Source: Streptomyces sp. SAI-127 (GTDB taxonomy: Bacteria; Actinomycetota; Actinomycetes; Streptomycetales; Streptomycetaceae). Taken from it: a stretch of 64,000 nt of DNA. The stretch is from the NCBI RefSeq assembly GCF_029894425.1, contig NZ_JARXYJ010000001.1, forward strand, positions 3,968,001 through 4,032,000, in the 5' to 3' direction. This document shows positions 1 to 10,482 of this stretch, one piece after another; position 1 is the stretch's first letter; the number at the start of each line of letters is the position of its first letter. The notes under the pieces were generated by a model. The model ran no database searches and was not told the origin of the DNA. It was given only the letters and a program-made list of their open reading frames with translations. A program made the position numbers and the translations under genes.

Positions 1-1323
1 GACGTGCGGGAGCGAGGTGCTCCCGGCGAGCCGGCGCACGACGTTCAGCACACAGAACCTGGGTGGCCGCCCGGGAGCTACCGGCACCTGCCGGATCAGG
101 CCGCGAAGCAGCAGAGCGTGCAGGTCGTGGGCGCTCGGCGGCTGGGCGAACGGCACTGCCGACATCTCGTCCGTGGTCCACGGCCGCGGCAGAGCGGCGG
201 TCGTCTCCAGCAGCGGCAACAGCCGTGCCGGCAGGTCCCGGACCGCATCCCTCAGCGCCGCCGACAGGCAGGAATCGTCACCGGCCGGCGCGGAGGCGGG
301 CGCGTCGACGAGGGCGAGCGGGTCCTTGCGCGCGACGCTCAGCAATTGTTCGGGCGAGTACAGGAGCAGCCACGAAGCAGCCGCCTCCAGCGCTCCCGGC
401 AGCCCGTCCAGTGTGTGGCAGATCTCTGCCAGTGTCTGCACGAGTTCGTCGTCCGGCGCCAGATCGGGACGCATGTGGCTGGCGTGCAGGAGCATGAGGC
501 CGAGTGCCGACTCGTCTTCAGGGTCGGCCACCGGAAGCGGGGCCAGCGGGAAGAGCCGACTGCCGGGGACAGGGTTCGGGCGTCGGGCGGTGATCAGCAC
601 CACCAGACGCGGGCAGGAGCGCAGCAGACTGAGCAGGGCCGGCGAGGTGGCCGCCGCTTCCTCGTGTCCGTCCAGCACGAGGAGGGTGGGTCGGTCCCGG
701 ATGACGGAGACCAGTTCCTCGTGGCGTCCACCGTCCGGACCCGGCCGCTGGTCCAGGGAGGAGCGCACCCAGCGCACGAGGGTCGCCTGCGGCCCGGTGG
801 GCCTGGATACCGCGACCCGGGCGGCACCCGGAGCGGAAAGCCGGTCGCCGGTCACCCACAGCACGGGGGTGCGGTCCCGGTCGTGGATGACGGTCACTGC
901 CTCCTGCACAAGCCGCGACTTGCCGACGCCCGGTACGCCGACAACGGTCAGCAGCCGTTCCTTCCCGGTGCCCAGCAGGGTCAGCAGGGTGTGCAGTTCG
1001 CTGCGGCGGCCGGCCAGCGGGTGCAGGGCGGTCGGCGGCGGCGCGAGGTCCGCCCCGTACACGTCGCCGAGCAAGGACTCCCCGGCAACACCGTCGACAG
1101 CCAGTTCGAGTGCCGCGCGCTGCGTGCCGTCCAGACGCATGGCATCTGCGAGCAGCGTCAGGGTTTCCTTGCGAGGGCGGGTCACGCGTTCCTGCTCAAG
1201 GTCGCGGATGGCCCGCACACTGACTGTGGACAGCCCGGCAAGCTGCTCCTGGGTGAGCCGGGCCCTCCTGCGGGCGTTCCGCAGCATCGCTCCGAGCCCC
1301 GGCGCCCAGACGTCGGCGTTCAT
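1..1323 (-). CDS. XRE-family HTH / NB-ARC ATPase regulator (3' end outside window)
   Basis: Reading down from an ATG at 1323 gives an open frame of about 441 codons that runs off the left edge. A helix-turn-helix of the XRE type lies at residues 14-42 (core TQEQLAGLSTVSVRAIRDLE). A P-loop GVPGVGKS follows at 129-136, and a Walker B-like LLVLDG comes further on, as in STAND/NB-ARC regulators. The start has a purine-rich GGAGAG upstream. Such proteins are one-component transcription regulators with an ATPase switch and usually a repeat sensor domain, which would lie beyond the edge here. A small exported peptide gene sits 102 nt upstream on the same strand. No target can be named. Family call is firm; function is inferred. 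Confidence 0.85.
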   Translation of the reverse strand, partial: MNADVWAPGLGAMLRNARRRARLTQEQLAGLSTVSVRAIRDLEQERVTRPRKETLTLLADAMRLDGTQRAALELAVDGVAGESLLGDVYGADLAPPPTALHPLAGRRSELHTLLTLLGTGKERLLTVVGVPGVGKSRLVQEAVTVIHDRDRTPVLWVTGDRLSAPGAARVAVSRPTGPQATLVRWVRSSLDQRPGPDGGRHEELVSVIRDRPTLLVLDGHEEAAATSPALLSLLRSCPRLVVLITARRPNPVPGSRLFPLAPLPVADPEDESALGLMLLHASHMRPDLAPDDELVQTLAEICHTLDGLPGALEAAASWLLLYSPEQLLSVARKDPLALVDAPASAPAGDDSCLSAALRDAVRDLPARLLPLLETTAALPRPWTTDEMSAVPFAQPPSAHDLHALLLRGLIRQVPVAPGRPPRFCVLNVVRRLAGSTSLPHV

Positions 1324-1389
1324 TTGTCTCTCCGTTTCCTGGGTCCATCCCGCCACTGACTCCGTGCTCAGGGCGGCCCCTCGCCCGGA

Positions 1390-1429
1390 GTGATCCGGAG
1401 GACCTGGTCGCCCGCGTCGCCCGGATCAC
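1390..1429 (-). repeat. 9-bp inverted repeat between the peptide gene and the regulator
   Basis: GTGATCCGG at 1390-1398 is the exact reverse complement of CCGGATCAC at 1421-1429, with 22 bp between them. The right arm covers the stop codon of the small peptide gene and the left arm lies 67 bp before the regulator start. No U-tract follows, so this looks like an RNA stem for processing or attenuation, or an operator, rather than a classic terminator. Confidence 0.5.
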
Positions 1430-1575
1430 GGTTCGATGGTCGCCGGGCCCTTGTCCTCCGCGAACATGTGGTGGCCAGCAGGTGTCTCGCCCAGGTGCTG
1501 TACCTCGATCACACCGACCCCGATGACAAGCAGAGCGCTGAAGAACCCGATCAACCCAGCCAGCTTGTGCCGCAT
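1426..1575 (-). CDS. small exported or membrane peptide (49 aa)
   Basis: A 49-residue ORF starts at ATG 1575, preceded by GGGGCGGGAC. Residues 1-4 are basic (MRHK), followed by a hydrophobic segment at about 5-21. The tail is polar and ends in GPATIEP. An upstream in-frame ATG at 1626 exists, but the 1575 start begins right at the signal-like segment. The gene lies just upstream of, and co-directional with, the XRE/NB-ARC regulator. I do not recognise the family. It could be a secreted signal sensed by the regulator, a small membrane protein, or spurious. Confidence 0.45.
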   Translation of the reverse strand: MRHKLAGLIGFFSALLVIGVGVIEVQHLGETPAGHHMFAEDKGPATIEP

Positions 1576-1910
1576 GTCCCGCCCCGATCCTTGGTGTTGC
1601 CCGGAGGTCTTCCGGACAACACGCATCGTGCCGGGCGGCGTTCCTGAACCATTCCCGATGCGATACCTGACCGGGACAGACTCCAGTCACATAGCCAATG
1701 ACCTGCGAAGACGGGGAGAATCATGCCCTCACACAAGGGTGCGCGGCCGCCAGGCGAGACCGACGTTCCCCCTCGTGCCGGTGTCGACGGGGAATGTCTC
1801 CCCACCCTCACATTTCTCACCGACCGTTGAACCGCCTCCGCGGTACTCCGCACCAAGGCCTTGCCGAGAAACAAGTCGTCGCTTCCGGCTGTGGGGCTCG
1901 TTGTTCTGGT
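1576..1910. other. intergenic region without a supported gene
   Basis: About 335 bp between the small peptide gene and the transposase remnant. Short ORFs on both strands have no recognisable domain or convincing ribosome binding site. It presumably holds the promoter for the leftward peptide/regulator pair, but no clear -35/-10 pair is seen. Confidence 0.4.
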
Positions 1911-2520
1911 ATGGGGAGACCGGAGGGGATCAAGGCCGTCATGGCAGCGAGGTTCCAGGTGTCTTGCCTCATCTGGACGAGCGTCAGCGTCGGCTGGCCA
2001 TAGGGGCGGAAGCGCGGTCGTTGGGGCACGGTGGGATCAGGCTTGTTGCTGTCGCGGCGGGGGTGCGGGAGGGCACGGTCTCTCGCGGAGCGGCTGAACT
2101 GAAGTCTGGTCGGGCTCTGTTGGGGCGAGTCCGTCGTCCTGGCAGGGGCCGGAAGAAGGCTGTGGACCTTGATCCAGGACTGCGGCCGACGCTACTTGCG
2201 CTGGTCGAGCCCGACGAGCGGGGCGGCCCGATGTCGCCGCTGCTCTGGCCGACGAAGTTGACCCGGACGCTGGCAGCGGAGCTGTACCCGGCAGGGCCAC
2301 GGGGTCTGCGCCGACACGGTCGCCTGCTGCGGGGGGAAGACTTCAGCCTGCAGGCCAACACCAAGACCAGCGAGGGCGCTCAGCACCCCGCCCGGGACGC
2401 CCAGTTCCGCTACCTCAATGAGCAGGCACGAGACCACAGGGACGCCGGTGACCCGGTGATCAGCGACGGGCAAGAAGAAGGAGCTGATCGGCGACTACAT
2501 GAACACCGGGTGCCAATGGC
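1911..2520 (+). pseudogene. decayed ISAzo13-type transposase fragment
   Basis: The fragment opens with MGRPEGIKAVMAARFQV at 1911, then needs a frame change to continue as LPHLDERQRRLAIGAEARSL and GRVRRPGRGRKKAVDLDPGL. This matches the N-terminal part of ISAzo13/Rhodopirellula-type DDE transposases as I know them. More frame breaks occur near 2280-2330 and near 2463, where KKKELIGDYMNTG appears only after a shift. The C-terminal half, with most of the DDE domain, is absent. It is a dead insertion-sequence remnant. No terminal inverted repeats could be assigned. Confidence 0.8.
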
Positions 2521-2617
2521 GGCCCGCAGGACAGCCTGCCTCCCGGCTCCGGGCTCTGACCAGAACACGGCCCAGCACGGGCAGCCTCGTCCCTTCCCAC
2601 CACCATCCCAGCACGGG

Positions 2618-2656
2618 AAAAAACGAAGGGCCCGACCCTGAAAAGCCGGACCCTTC
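2618..2656 (-). terminator. intrinsic terminator downstream of ychF
   Basis: On the minus strand, AAGGG-CCG pairs with CGG-CCCTT in an interrupted stem (2625-2656), followed by CG and six T residues (2618-2623). It lies 48 bp past the ychF stop, so it most likely ends that transcript. Confidence 0.75.
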
Positions 2657-2703
2657 CTGACCAGCACATTTGCCAGATCAGCGACGTGGTGGCACGTCAC
2701 CCG

Positions 2704-3792
<1,089 letters not shown>

Positions 3793-3969
3793 GTTGCGAC
3801 TTCCCGTACGTGAGAGGAGACGTGAGGAGACTGGCGGCCAGGGGGCCGATCCACCAGTCTACGGCGTGCCGCAACACGCTCCGGCTGACCTCTCGAACGC
3901 ATGGCCAAGGTCTTTCCCACCGCGTGTCCGAGGAGCGATTCCACACATAAACAGACCTAGGTTGGTCCA

Positions 3970-4488
3970 GTGGAGCAACACAGGACCCGCCCCCCGCACA
4001 ACGGAACGCGACGCCCGGCCCCGGGAGCACCGCTGCCCTCGCAGGCCCGCGGTGAGCGACGGCCGGCGCCGCCCCGCCGCCCCCCGCCGCCCGTGGTCCA
4101 GACACTGCGACGATTGCCCAACCCCCGGCTCACCGGGCTCGGCGGCGGCCTGTTCTGCGCCGGGCTGATGGTCGCGCTCGGCTTCCTCGTCTCGCTGCTG
4201 TTCGGCTCGTCGCTGACGGTGTACGGGGTGCTGTTCGTGCCGGTGAGTGTGCTGACGGCGGTCTGGATGCGCCGGGGCGATCCGCTGACCGCCCCGATCA
4301 TCGTCCCGATCGCCTTCGCCGCCGGGCTCGTCCCGGTCGCCGACAGCAGCGGCGGCACCTCGGGCCGCCTGATGGGACTGTTCACCGCGCTCGCCACACA
4401 GGCCGGCTGGCTCTACGCCGGCACGATGGCCGCCGGCATCATCGCGCTGGTCCGCAGGATCCGGCTGGTGCGGCGCCGCTCGCGCTGA
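3970..4488 (+). CDS. DUF6542 membrane protein
   Basis: 172 aa starting at GTG 3970. Residues 1-42 are rich in proline and arginine and probably cytosolic and disordered. After LRRLPNPRLTGLGGG come about four hydrophobic segments at roughly 60-80, 84-98, 108-122 and 140-160, with a basic tail RRIRLVRRRSR. This is the layout of actinobacterial DUF6542 proteins, whose function is unknown. It is divergent from ychF and convergent with ppgK, a neighbourhood common in Streptomyces. No catalytic motif is visible. Confidence 0.85.
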   Translation: MEQHRTRPPHNGTRRPAPGAPLPSQARGERRPAPPRRPPPPVVQTLRRLPNPRLTGLGGGLFCAGLMVALGFLVSLLFGSSLTVYGVLFVPVSVLTAVWMRRGDPLTAPIIVPIAFAAGLVPVADSSGGTSGRLMGLFTALATQAGWLYAGTMAAGIIALVRRIRLVRRRSR

Positions 4489-4529
4489 CGAGGACCGGCG
4501 GCACGAAGCGGACCTGCGGCTGCGCCTCT

Positions 4530-5273
4530 CTAACCCTCCGCCGCCCGCATCGCGGCCCCCACGATCCCCGCGTTGTTCTGCAGCTGCGCCGGGACGATCT
4601 CGGCCTTGATGCCCTCGATGTGCGGCAGGAACTTCTGGGCCTTGCGGCTGACGCCGCCGCCGACGATGAACAGCTCGGGCGAGAAGAGCATCTCCACATG
4701 GGCGAGGTACTTCTGGACGCGGTGGGCCCAGTGCTCCCAGGTGAGCTCCTCGTCCTCCCTGGCCTTGCTGGAGGCCTTCTTCTCGGCGTCGTGGCCGTGC
4801 AGCTCCAGGTGGCCGAGCTCGGTGTTGGGGACGAGGACGCCGTCGACGAAGACCGCGCTGCCGATGCCGGTGCCGAAGGTGAGCAGGATGACGGTGCCCT
4901 TGCGGTCCTTGCCCGCGCCGAAGTTCATCTCGGCGACGCCCGCCGCGTCCGCGTCGTTGACGACGGTCACCGGCAGTCCGCCGAGCCGCTCGCTGAACAA
5001 CGCGCGCGCGTCGGTGTCGATCCAGCTCTTGTCGACATTGGCCGCCGTGCGGATCGTCGAGCCGCCGGTGACCACGCCCGGGAAGGTCAGGCCGACCGGT
5101 CCCGTCCACCCGAAGTGGTCCACGACCTGCTTCACCCCGTCGGCCACGCCGTCGGGCGTCGCCGGGTGCGGGGTGAACACTTTGTGGCGCTCCTGGGTGA
5201 GGTCGCCCTTGTCCAGGTCCACAGGGGCGCCCTTGATCCCGGATCCGCCGATGTCCAAGCCGAAGATCTGCAT
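4530..5273 (-). CDS. ppgK: polyphosphate glucokinase (ROK family)
   Basis: 247 aa, the usual length for actinobacterial PpgK. The N-terminal phosphate-binding motif [13 protein letters not shown] spans residues 6-18. A second phosphate loop [12 protein letters not shown] lies mid-protein, and [11 protein letters not shown] is close to the C-terminal ATP site. The enzyme makes glucose 6-phosphate from glucose using polyphosphate or ATP, feeding glycolysis in the cytosol. It lies 29 bp before the ispH stop on the same strand, so the two could be co-transcribed (ispH then ppgK). Confidence 0.95.
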   Translation of the reverse strand: MQIFGLDIGGSGIKGAPVDLDKGDLTQERHKVFTPHPATPDGVADGVKQVVDHFGWTGPVGLTFPGVVTGGSTIRTAANVDKSWIDTDARALFSERLGGLPVTVVNDADAAGVAEMNFGAGKDRKGTVILLTFGTGIGSAVFVDGVLVPNTELGHLELHGHDAEKKASSKAREDEELTWEHWAHRVQKYLAHVEMLFSPELFIVGGGVSRKAQKFLPHIEGIKAEIVPAQLQNNAGIVGAAMRAAEG

Positions 5274-5302
5274 GGCCCTACGTTACGACGGACGACTGAC
5301 AG

Positions 5303-6304
5303 TCACGCCTGCGAGGTCCCCTTACGCTCCGCGACCAGCGCCGCCGCCTCCTCGCGCAGGTCGCGGCGCAGTTCCTTCGGCAGCGAGAAGGTGATGGACT
5401 CCTCGGCCGCCTTCACGAGCTCCACGTCGCCGTAACCGCGCTGCGACAGCCACTCCAGGACCTCCTCGACCAGCACCTCCGGCACCGAGGCGCCCGAGGT
5501 CACGCCGACCGTGGTCACGCCCTCCAGCCAGGATTCGTCGATCTCGCTCGCGTAGTCCACGAGGTAGGCCTCGCGGGAGCCGGCCAGCTTGGCGACCTCG
5601 ACGAGCCGCTTGGAGTTGGAGGAGTTGCGGGAACCGACCACGATGACCAGCTCGGCCTCGGCGCCCATCTGCTTCACCGCGAGCTGACGGTTCTGCGTGG
5701 CGTAGCAGATGTCGTCGCTGGGCGGGGAGATGAGCTGCGGGAACTTCTCCTTGAGGGCGTCGACGGTCTCCATCGTCTCGTCGACTGACAGCGTGGTCTG
5801 GGAGAGCCAGACGACCTTCGACTCGTCGCGGACCTCGACCTTGGCGACGTCCGAGGGGCCGTCGACCAGCGTGATGTGGTCGGGGGCCTCGCCGGAGGTG
5901 CCGATGACCTCCTCGTGGCCCTCGTGCCCGATCAGGAGGATGTCGTAGTCCTCATTGGCGAAGCGGACGGCTTCCTTGTGGACCTTGGTGACGAGCGGGC
6001 AGGTCGCGTCGATGGTGGCGAGCTTGCCGCGCGCGGCCTCGTCATGGACGACGGGGGCGACGCCGTGGGCCGAGAACATGACGATGTTGCCCGGCGGGAC
6101 CTCCTCCGTCCGTTCGACGAAGATGGCGCCCTTGTTCTCCAGGGTCTGTACGACGTACTTGTTGTGGACGATCTCGTGCCGGACGTACACCGGAGCGCCG
6201 TACTGCTCCAGGGCTTTCTCGACGGCGATCACGGCGCGGTCCACACCCGCGCAGTAGCCACGGGGGGCGGCGAGCAGGACACGGCGGCCAGGCGAAGCAG
6301 TCAT
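5303..6304 (-). CDS. ispH: 4-hydroxy-3-methylbut-2-enyl diphosphate reductase
   Basis: 333 aa. The three cysteines that hold the iron-sulfur cluster are C18 ([10 protein letters not shown]), C102 (DATCPLV) and C200 (DDICYATQ). Conserved histidines include HEIVHNKY and SAHGV. It catalyses the last step of the MEP pathway, giving IPP and DMAPP for menaquinone, hopanoid and undecaprenyl lipids. The start was set at ATG 6304 because GGGA lies just upstream. An ATG three codons earlier (6313) is possible but has no ribosome site. It is divergent from xseA. Confidence 0.97.
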   Translation of the reverse strand: MTASPGRRVLLAAPRGYCAGVDRAVIAVEKALEQYGAPVYVRHEIVHNKYVVQTLENKGAIFVERTEEVPPGNIVMFSAHGVAPVVHDEAARGKLATIDATCPLVTKVHKEAVRFANEDYDILLIGHEGHEEVIGTSGEAPDHITLVDGPSDVAKVEVRDESKVVWLSQTTLSVDETMETVDALKEKFPQLISPPSDDICYATQNRQLAVKQMGAEAELVIVVGSRNSSNSKRLVEVAKLAGSREAYLVDYASEIDESWLEGVTTVGVTSGASVPEVLVEEVLEWLSQRGYGDVELVKAAEESITFSLPKELRRDLREEAAALVAERKGTSQA

Positions 6305-6463
6305 GCGTCCCATCGTAAGGCCGCGTTCGGCCGGTCGAAGATCGCGTGCCGGTGACGACGCCGGTCTGTTCTCCGGTATCGCGCTGAACTCAAGGCCGGA
6401 ACCGGCCGCGTAAGTGACGGCCGGTGACGGTGCGTTGTCGTACCGGGCCGTTACGCTCGCGGC

Positions 6464-7672
6464 ATGGCTGTGAACTCGACTCCCGAAGCGCCCCTGCCCG
6501 TCGGCGAGGTGTCGCGCCTGATCGGCGGCTGGATCGACCGCCTCGGTGCCGTGTGGGTCGAGGGCCAGATCACCCAGCTGTCCCGGCGCCCGGGCGCGGG
6601 CGTCGTCTTCCTCACGCTGCGCGATCCGTCGTACGACATCTCGGTGAGCGTCACCTGCTTCCGCCAGGTCTTCGACGAGATCGCCGACGTCGTCAGCGAG
6701 GGCGCCCGAGTCGTCGTACTGGCGAAGCCGGAGTGGTACGCGCCGCGGGGCCAGCTCTCGCTGCGGGCCGCCGAGATAAGGCCCGTCGGGGTCGGCGAGC
6801 TGCTGGCCCGGCTGGAGCAGCTGAAGAAGTCCCTCGCCGCGGAGGGGCTGTTCGCGCCGGAGCGCAAGAAGCCGCTGCCGTTCCTGCCGCAGCTCGTCGG
6901 GCTGGTCTGCGGCCGGGCCTCGGCCGCCGAGCGGGACGTCCTGGAGAACGCCCGGCACCGCTGGCCGGCCGTCCGTTTCGAGGTGCGCAACGTCCCGGTG
7001 CAGGGCGTGCACGCCGTCCCGCAGGTCGTCCAGGCGGTCAAGGAGCTCGACGCGCTGGACGACGTGGACGTGATCATCGTGGCGCGCGGCGGGGGCAGCG
7101 TGGAGGATCTGCTGCCGTTCTCCGACGAGCAGTTGGTGCGGGCGGTCGCGTCCTGTCGTACGCCGGTGGTGTCGGCGATCGGGCACGAGCCGGACACCCC
7201 GCTGCTCGACTACGTCGCCGACCTGCGGGCCTCCACGCCCACGGACGCGGCCAAGAAGGTCGTACCGGACGTGGGTGAGGAGTACGAGCGGGTGCGGGCG
7301 CTGCAGGACCGCGCGCGGCGGTGCGTCGAGTCCTTCCTCCAGCGGGAGGAGCGGGGCCTCGCGCAGGCCCTCGCGCGGCCGTCGATAGAGGATCCGCACC
7401 GGATGATCGACGAGCGCGCCGACCATGTGTCCTCCCTGACCGACCGCGGCCGCCGCACCCTGGGCCATCTGCTGGACCGCGCCGACTCCGAGCTGACGCA
7501 CACGCACGCACGCGTGGTGGCCCTCTCCCCCGCCGCGACCCTCCAGCGCGGGTACGCCGTGCTCCAGAAGGCCGACGGGCATGTGGTGCGGGCGCCGGAC
7601 GAGGTGACTGCGGAGGAGACCCTGCGGGCGCGGGTCGCCGAGGGTGAGTTCGTTGTCCGAGTCGATGCATAG
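6464..7672 (+). CDS. xseA: exodeoxyribonuclease VII large subunit
   Basis: 402 aa. The N-terminal OB-fold (about 12-105) contains [17 protein letters not shown]. The nuclease core has the signature [20 protein letters not shown] and then [20 protein letters not shown], the active-site region of XseA. A coiled-coil segment follows, and LQRGYAVLQ lies near the C-terminus. The enzyme degrades single-stranded DNA in both directions and acts with XseB. The xseB start is 9 nt downstream, so they form an operon. Start ATG 6464. Confidence 0.97.
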   Translation: MAVNSTPEAPLPVGEVSRLIGGWIDRLGAVWVEGQITQLSRRPGAGVVFLTLRDPSYDISVSVTCFRQVFDEIADVVSEGARVVVLAKPEWYAPRGQLSLRAAEIRPVGVGELLARLEQLKKSLAAEGLFAPERKKPLPFLPQLVGLVCGRASAAERDVLENARHRWPAVRFEVRNVPVQGVHAVPQVVQAVKELDALDDVDVIIVARGGGSVEDLLPFSDEQLVRAVASCRTPVVSAIGHEPDTPLLDYVADLRASTPTDAAKKVVPDVGEEYERVRALQDRARRCVESFLQREERGLAQALARPSIEDPHRMIDERADHVSSLTDRGRRTLGHLLDRADSELTHTHARVVALSPAATLQRGYAVLQKADGHVVRAPDEVTAEETLRARVAEGEFVVRVDA

Positions 7673-7681
7673 GGTGGGCGG

Positions 7682-7918
7682 ATGACCAGCAAGGTGGCGG
7701 AAGAGGCGCTCGGGTACGAGCAGGCACGGGACGAGCTGATCGAGGTCGTTCGGCGGCTGGAGGCGGGCGGTACGACGCTCGAGGAGTCCCTCGCGCTCTG
7801 GGAGCGGGGCGAGGAGCTGGCCAAGGTGTGCCGGCGCTGGCTGGACGGGGCGCGGGCGCGGCTGGACGCGGCGCTGGCCGAGGAGGAAGAGGCCGGGACC
7901 GAGGGCGCCGCCGAGTAG
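7682..7918 (+). CDS. xseB: exodeoxyribonuclease VII small subunit
   Basis: 78 aa. The core [20 protein letters not shown] and the segment [14 protein letters not shown] are the family signature of this helical-hairpin subunit, which binds XseA in several copies. An acidic tail ([12 protein letters not shown]) ends it. GGGTGGGCGG precedes the ATG and the gene is 9 nt from xseA. No other partner is needed to explain it. Confidence 0.97.
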   Translation: MTSKVAEEALGYEQARDELIEVVRRLEAGGTTLEESLALWERGEELAKVCRRWLDGARARLDAALAEEEEAGTEGAAE

Positions 7919-7965
7919 GAGACCTGGGTGATCTGTGAAGCGGATCACCACGCCCCGGTTTTTGT

Positions 7966-7981
7966 TGAAGGTTGAACTTCA
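7966..7981. promoter_or_regulatory. weak inverted repeat upstream of the nitroreductase gene
   Basis: TGAAG and CTTCA flank GTTGAA (7966-7981), 75 bp before the ATG at 8057. TTGAAGGTTGAA can also be read as a direct repeat. It resembles MarR-type half-sites, but no regulator gene adjoins, so this is only a candidate operator. Confidence 0.2.
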
Positions 7982-8056
7982 GTCGCGTACGGTCGAGAGC
8001 GTCAACCGGTCCCCGGTCCGTTTCCGGGGTCGACGCACCCCCCGAGAAGGTTTCCC

Positions 8057-8647
8057 ATGTCTCTCGTTCTTGACCCCGCCGCCCAGGACCTGCTGTTCCG
8101 CGAGGCCCGTACCGCGAACACCTTCACCGACGAGCCGGTGACCGACGAGCAGCTCCAGGCCATCTACGACCTGGTCAAGTACGGCCCGACCGCCTTCAAC
8201 CAGAGCCCGCTGCGCATCACCCTGGTCCGCTCCGCCGAGGCCCGCGAGCGCCTGGTCCAGCACATGGCCGAGGGCAACCAGCCCAAGACCGCCACCGCCC
8301 CGCTGGTCGCGATCCTCTCCGCGGACAACGAGTTCCACGAGGAGCTGCCGGAGCTCTTCCCGCACTTCCCGCAGGCCAAGGACGTCTTCTTCAGCGAGCG
8401 CCCCGCCCGCGAGGGTGCCGCCGGGCTGAACGCCGCCCTGCAGGCCGCGTACTTCATCATCGGCGTCCGTGCCGCGGGCCTCGCCGCCGGCCCGATGACC
8501 GGTCTGGACTTCGAGGGCGTCCGCAAGGAGTTCCTGGACGACGACCACACCCCGCTGATGGTCGTCAACATCGGCAAGCCGGGCGAGGACGCCTGGTTCC
8601 CGCGCTCCCCGCGCCTGGCATACGACGAGGTCGTCACCACCGTCTGA
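8057..8647 (+). CDS. malonic semialdehyde reductase / RutE-type nitroreductase
   Basis: 196 aa, the normal size of the RutE/HadB-type nitroreductase family. The N-terminal half has RTANTFTDEPVTDEQLQAIY and YGPTAFNQSPLRI, the FMN-contact region seen in RutE. GLAAGPMTGLDFEGVRKEFL matches the family's C-terminal flavin-binding segment. RutE reduces malonic semialdehyde to 3-hydroxypropionate during pyrimidine breakdown. No other rut genes lie nearby, so the substrate here is unknown. A good ribosome site, GAGAAGG, precedes the ATG. The gene is followed by a bidirectional terminator. Confidence 0.9.
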   Translation: MSLVLDPAAQDLLFREARTANTFTDEPVTDEQLQAIYDLVKYGPTAFNQSPLRITLVRSAEARERLVQHMAEGNQPKTATAPLVAILSADNEFHEELPELFPHFPQAKDVFFSERPAREGAAGLNAALQAAYFIIGVRAAGLAAGPMTGLDFEGVRKEFLDDDHTPLMVVNIGKPGEDAWFPRSPRLAYDEVVTTV

Positions 8648-8664
8648 GACGGCTGACACGCGAC

Positions 8665-8699
8665 GAGAGGGCCCGGCTGCCTGGCAGCCGGGCCCTCTC
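8665..8699. terminator. bidirectional terminator hairpin
   Basis: GAGAGGGCCCGGCTGCC pairs perfectly over 17 bp with its reverse complement around a single T. It sits between two convergent genes, the nitroreductase and DUF4245, and would end both transcripts. Confidence 0.8.
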
Positions 8700-8706
8700 G
8701 TGCGTC

Positions 8707-9228
8707 TCACGCCGTCTTGAGCGACTTCGCCATCTCGGCCAGCTGGGCGAACGATCCCGTGCCCGCGACCACCGTCGTCGCCCCGTCGCCGGTGTGCACG
8801 AGGGCGTCGTAGCGGCCGCCCGTGTACCGCGTCCAGGTGCGGCCCGCGATCTGCTGGGTCTGCTTCGTCACCTCTGCGCCCTGGCTGGCCTCGTCGATGA
8901 ACGTCGACGGCTTCTGAGTCGACTGCTCGACCTGCACGTACTGATCACCAGGGGCCTGGAAACCCAGGTGCCAGGCGTCGGACTGGTCGCCCTGGAAGCG
9001 CACCGAGGTCGCCTTCCAGCCGCCCGGCAGGCCCTCGGGCGCGGCGACCGGGTAGGAGGCCGCGCGGCGGGCCGTGAGCAGCTCGACGCGGTAGTCGACC
9101 GTCTTGATGTCGGGAGCGGAGTCGTCGTGCGGGATGAACACGTAGATGACCGCCGCCGCGATCCCGATCAGGCCCAGGGAGAGAATCATGTCCCGGACCG
9201 TCTTCTGCTTGCCGTTCGAACCTGCCAC
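8707..9228 (-). CDS. DUF4245 membrane-anchored protein
   Basis: 173 aa from GTG 9228, preceded by AGGGGGC. A short basic N-terminus (NGKQKTVRD) leads into one transmembrane segment at about 14-31, and the rest faces outside. The exported part has GLPGGWKATSVRF and AEMAKSLKT, typical of actinobacterial DUF4245 proteins, whose role is not known. It is divergent from glpX and often neighbours it in actinobacteria. No catalytic residues are recognised. Confidence 0.88.
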   Translation of the reverse strand: MAGSNGKQKTVRDMILSLGLIGIAAAVIYVFIPHDDSAPDIKTVDYRVELLTARRAASYPVAAPEGLPGGWKATSVRFQGDQSDAWHLGFQAPGDQYVQVEQSTQKPSTFIDEASQGAEVTKQTQQIAGRTWTRYTGGRYDALVHTGDGATTVVAGTGSFAQLAEMAKSLKTA

Positions 9229-9355
9229 GCCCCCTATCGTCGCAGGTGCCCGGTCCGCTCATCCGTGGGGTCCCCTGCTCATTTTGTCGGACTGAGGATA
9301 GAGTCGACGGTCGAACCCTCATCCGGCCGTCGTCGTATCAGAAAGGTGCGCTCCG

Positions 9356-10390
9356 ATGACCGAGCATCATCATCTGCCGTCCGAACTCGAAGTCCCCTCC
9401 GAGGCCCCCGACCGCAACCTCGCCCTGGAACTCGTCAGGGTGACCGAAGCCGCCGCGATGGCCGCGGGCCGCTGGGTCGGCCGGGGCGAGAAGAACGGCG
9501 CCGACGGCGCCGCGGTGCGCGCCATGCGGTCCCTCGTCTCCACCGTGTCGATGAACGGCGTGGTCGTCATCGGCGAGGGCGAGAAGGACGAGGCCCCGAT
9601 GCTCTTCAACGGAGAGCGCGTGGGCGACGGGACCGGGCCCGAGTGCGACATCGCCGTCGATCCGATCGACGGGACGACGCTGACGGCCAAGGGCATGCCG
9701 AACGCGATCGCCGTGCTGGCCGCGGCGGACCGTGGGTCGATGTTCGACCCGTCCGCCGTGTTCTACATGGACAAACTGGTCACGGGTCCCGAGGCCGCGG
9801 ACTTCGTCGACATCAACGCACCGGTCTCCGTGAACATCCGGCGGGTCGCCAAGGCCAAGCGGTCCACTCCGGAGGACGTGACCGTGGTCATCCTCGACCG
9901 GCCCCGGCACGAAGGGATCATCAAGGAGATCCGGGAGGCCGGAGCGCGGATCAAGCTGATCTCCGACGGTGACGTGGCGGGGTCGATCTACGCGCTGCGC
10001 GAAGGCACCGGCGTCGACATGCTGCTGGGCATCGGCGGTACGCCCGAGGGGATCATCTCGGCCTGTGCCGTGAAGTGCCTCGGGGGAACGATCCAGGGCA
10101 AGCTGTGGCCGAAGGACGACGAGGAGCGGGCGCGGGCGATCGACGCCGGGCACGATCTGGACCGGGTGCTCATGACCGACGACCTGGTGTCCGGGGAGAA
10201 CGTGTTCTTCGTGGCCACCGGGATCACCGACGGCGAGCTGCTGCGTGGTGTGCGGTACCGGTCGGAGACCGCGACGACCGACTCGATCGTGATGCGGTCG
10301 AAGTCGGGGACGGTCCGGCGGATCGACTCCGAGCACCGGCTCAGCAAGCTGCGGGCCTACAGCGCGATCGACTTCGACCGCGCGAAGTAG
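9356..10390 (+). CDS. glpX: class II fructose-1,6-bisphosphatase
   Basis: 344 aa. Metal-binding motifs [10 protein letters not shown] (73-82) and VDPIDGTT (101-108) are those of GlpX-type phosphatases, and [17 protein letters not shown] is the substrate-loop region. It hydrolyses fructose 1,6-bisphosphate in gluconeogenesis. In actinobacteria it is usually the main or only FBPase. AAGGTG lies upstream of ATG 9356. A strong terminator follows at once. Confidence 0.97.
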   Translation: MTEHHHLPSELEVPSEAPDRNLALELVRVTEAAAMAAGRWVGRGEKNGADGAAVRAMRSLVSTVSMNGVVVIGEGEKDEAPMLFNGERVGDGTGPECDIAVDPIDGTTLTAKGMPNAIAVLAAADRGSMFDPSAVFYMDKLVTGPEAADFVDINAPVSVNIRRVAKAKRSTPEDVTVVILDRPRHEGIIKEIREAGARIKLISDGDVAGSIYALREGTGVDMLLGIGGTPEGIISACAVKCLGGTIQGKLWPKDDEERARAIDAGHDLDRVLMTDDLVSGENVFFVATGITDGELLRGVRYRSETATTDSIVMRSKSGTVRRIDSEHRLSKLRAYSAIDFDRAK

Positions 10391-10407
10391 CTCGCACCTG
10401 AGTGAGA

Positions 10408-10445
10408 GGGCGCCCCCGGTGCGGAGGGGGCGCCCTTTCCTTTTG
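10408..10445 (+). terminator. intrinsic terminator of glpX
   Basis: GGGCGCCCCC at 10408-10417 pairs with GGGGGCGCCC at 10426-10435, followed by TTTCCTTTT. It starts 18 bp past the glpX stop. Confidence 0.85.
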
Positions 10446-10482
10446 CCCTTGGTGTCGCCCTGCCCTTGTTGTCGCCCTTGCT

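Noticed and set aside
4..1393. Two long plus-strand open frames at the left edge
   Set aside because: Antisense to the XRE/NB-ARC regulator, which has a clear domain reading; the plus-strand products are Arg/Gly/Gln-rich with no domain.
5303..7951. Long minus-strand frame running from ispH to 7951
   Set aside because: Only the 5303-6304 part is IspH; the rest is antisense to xseA/xseB, a GC-bias artefact.
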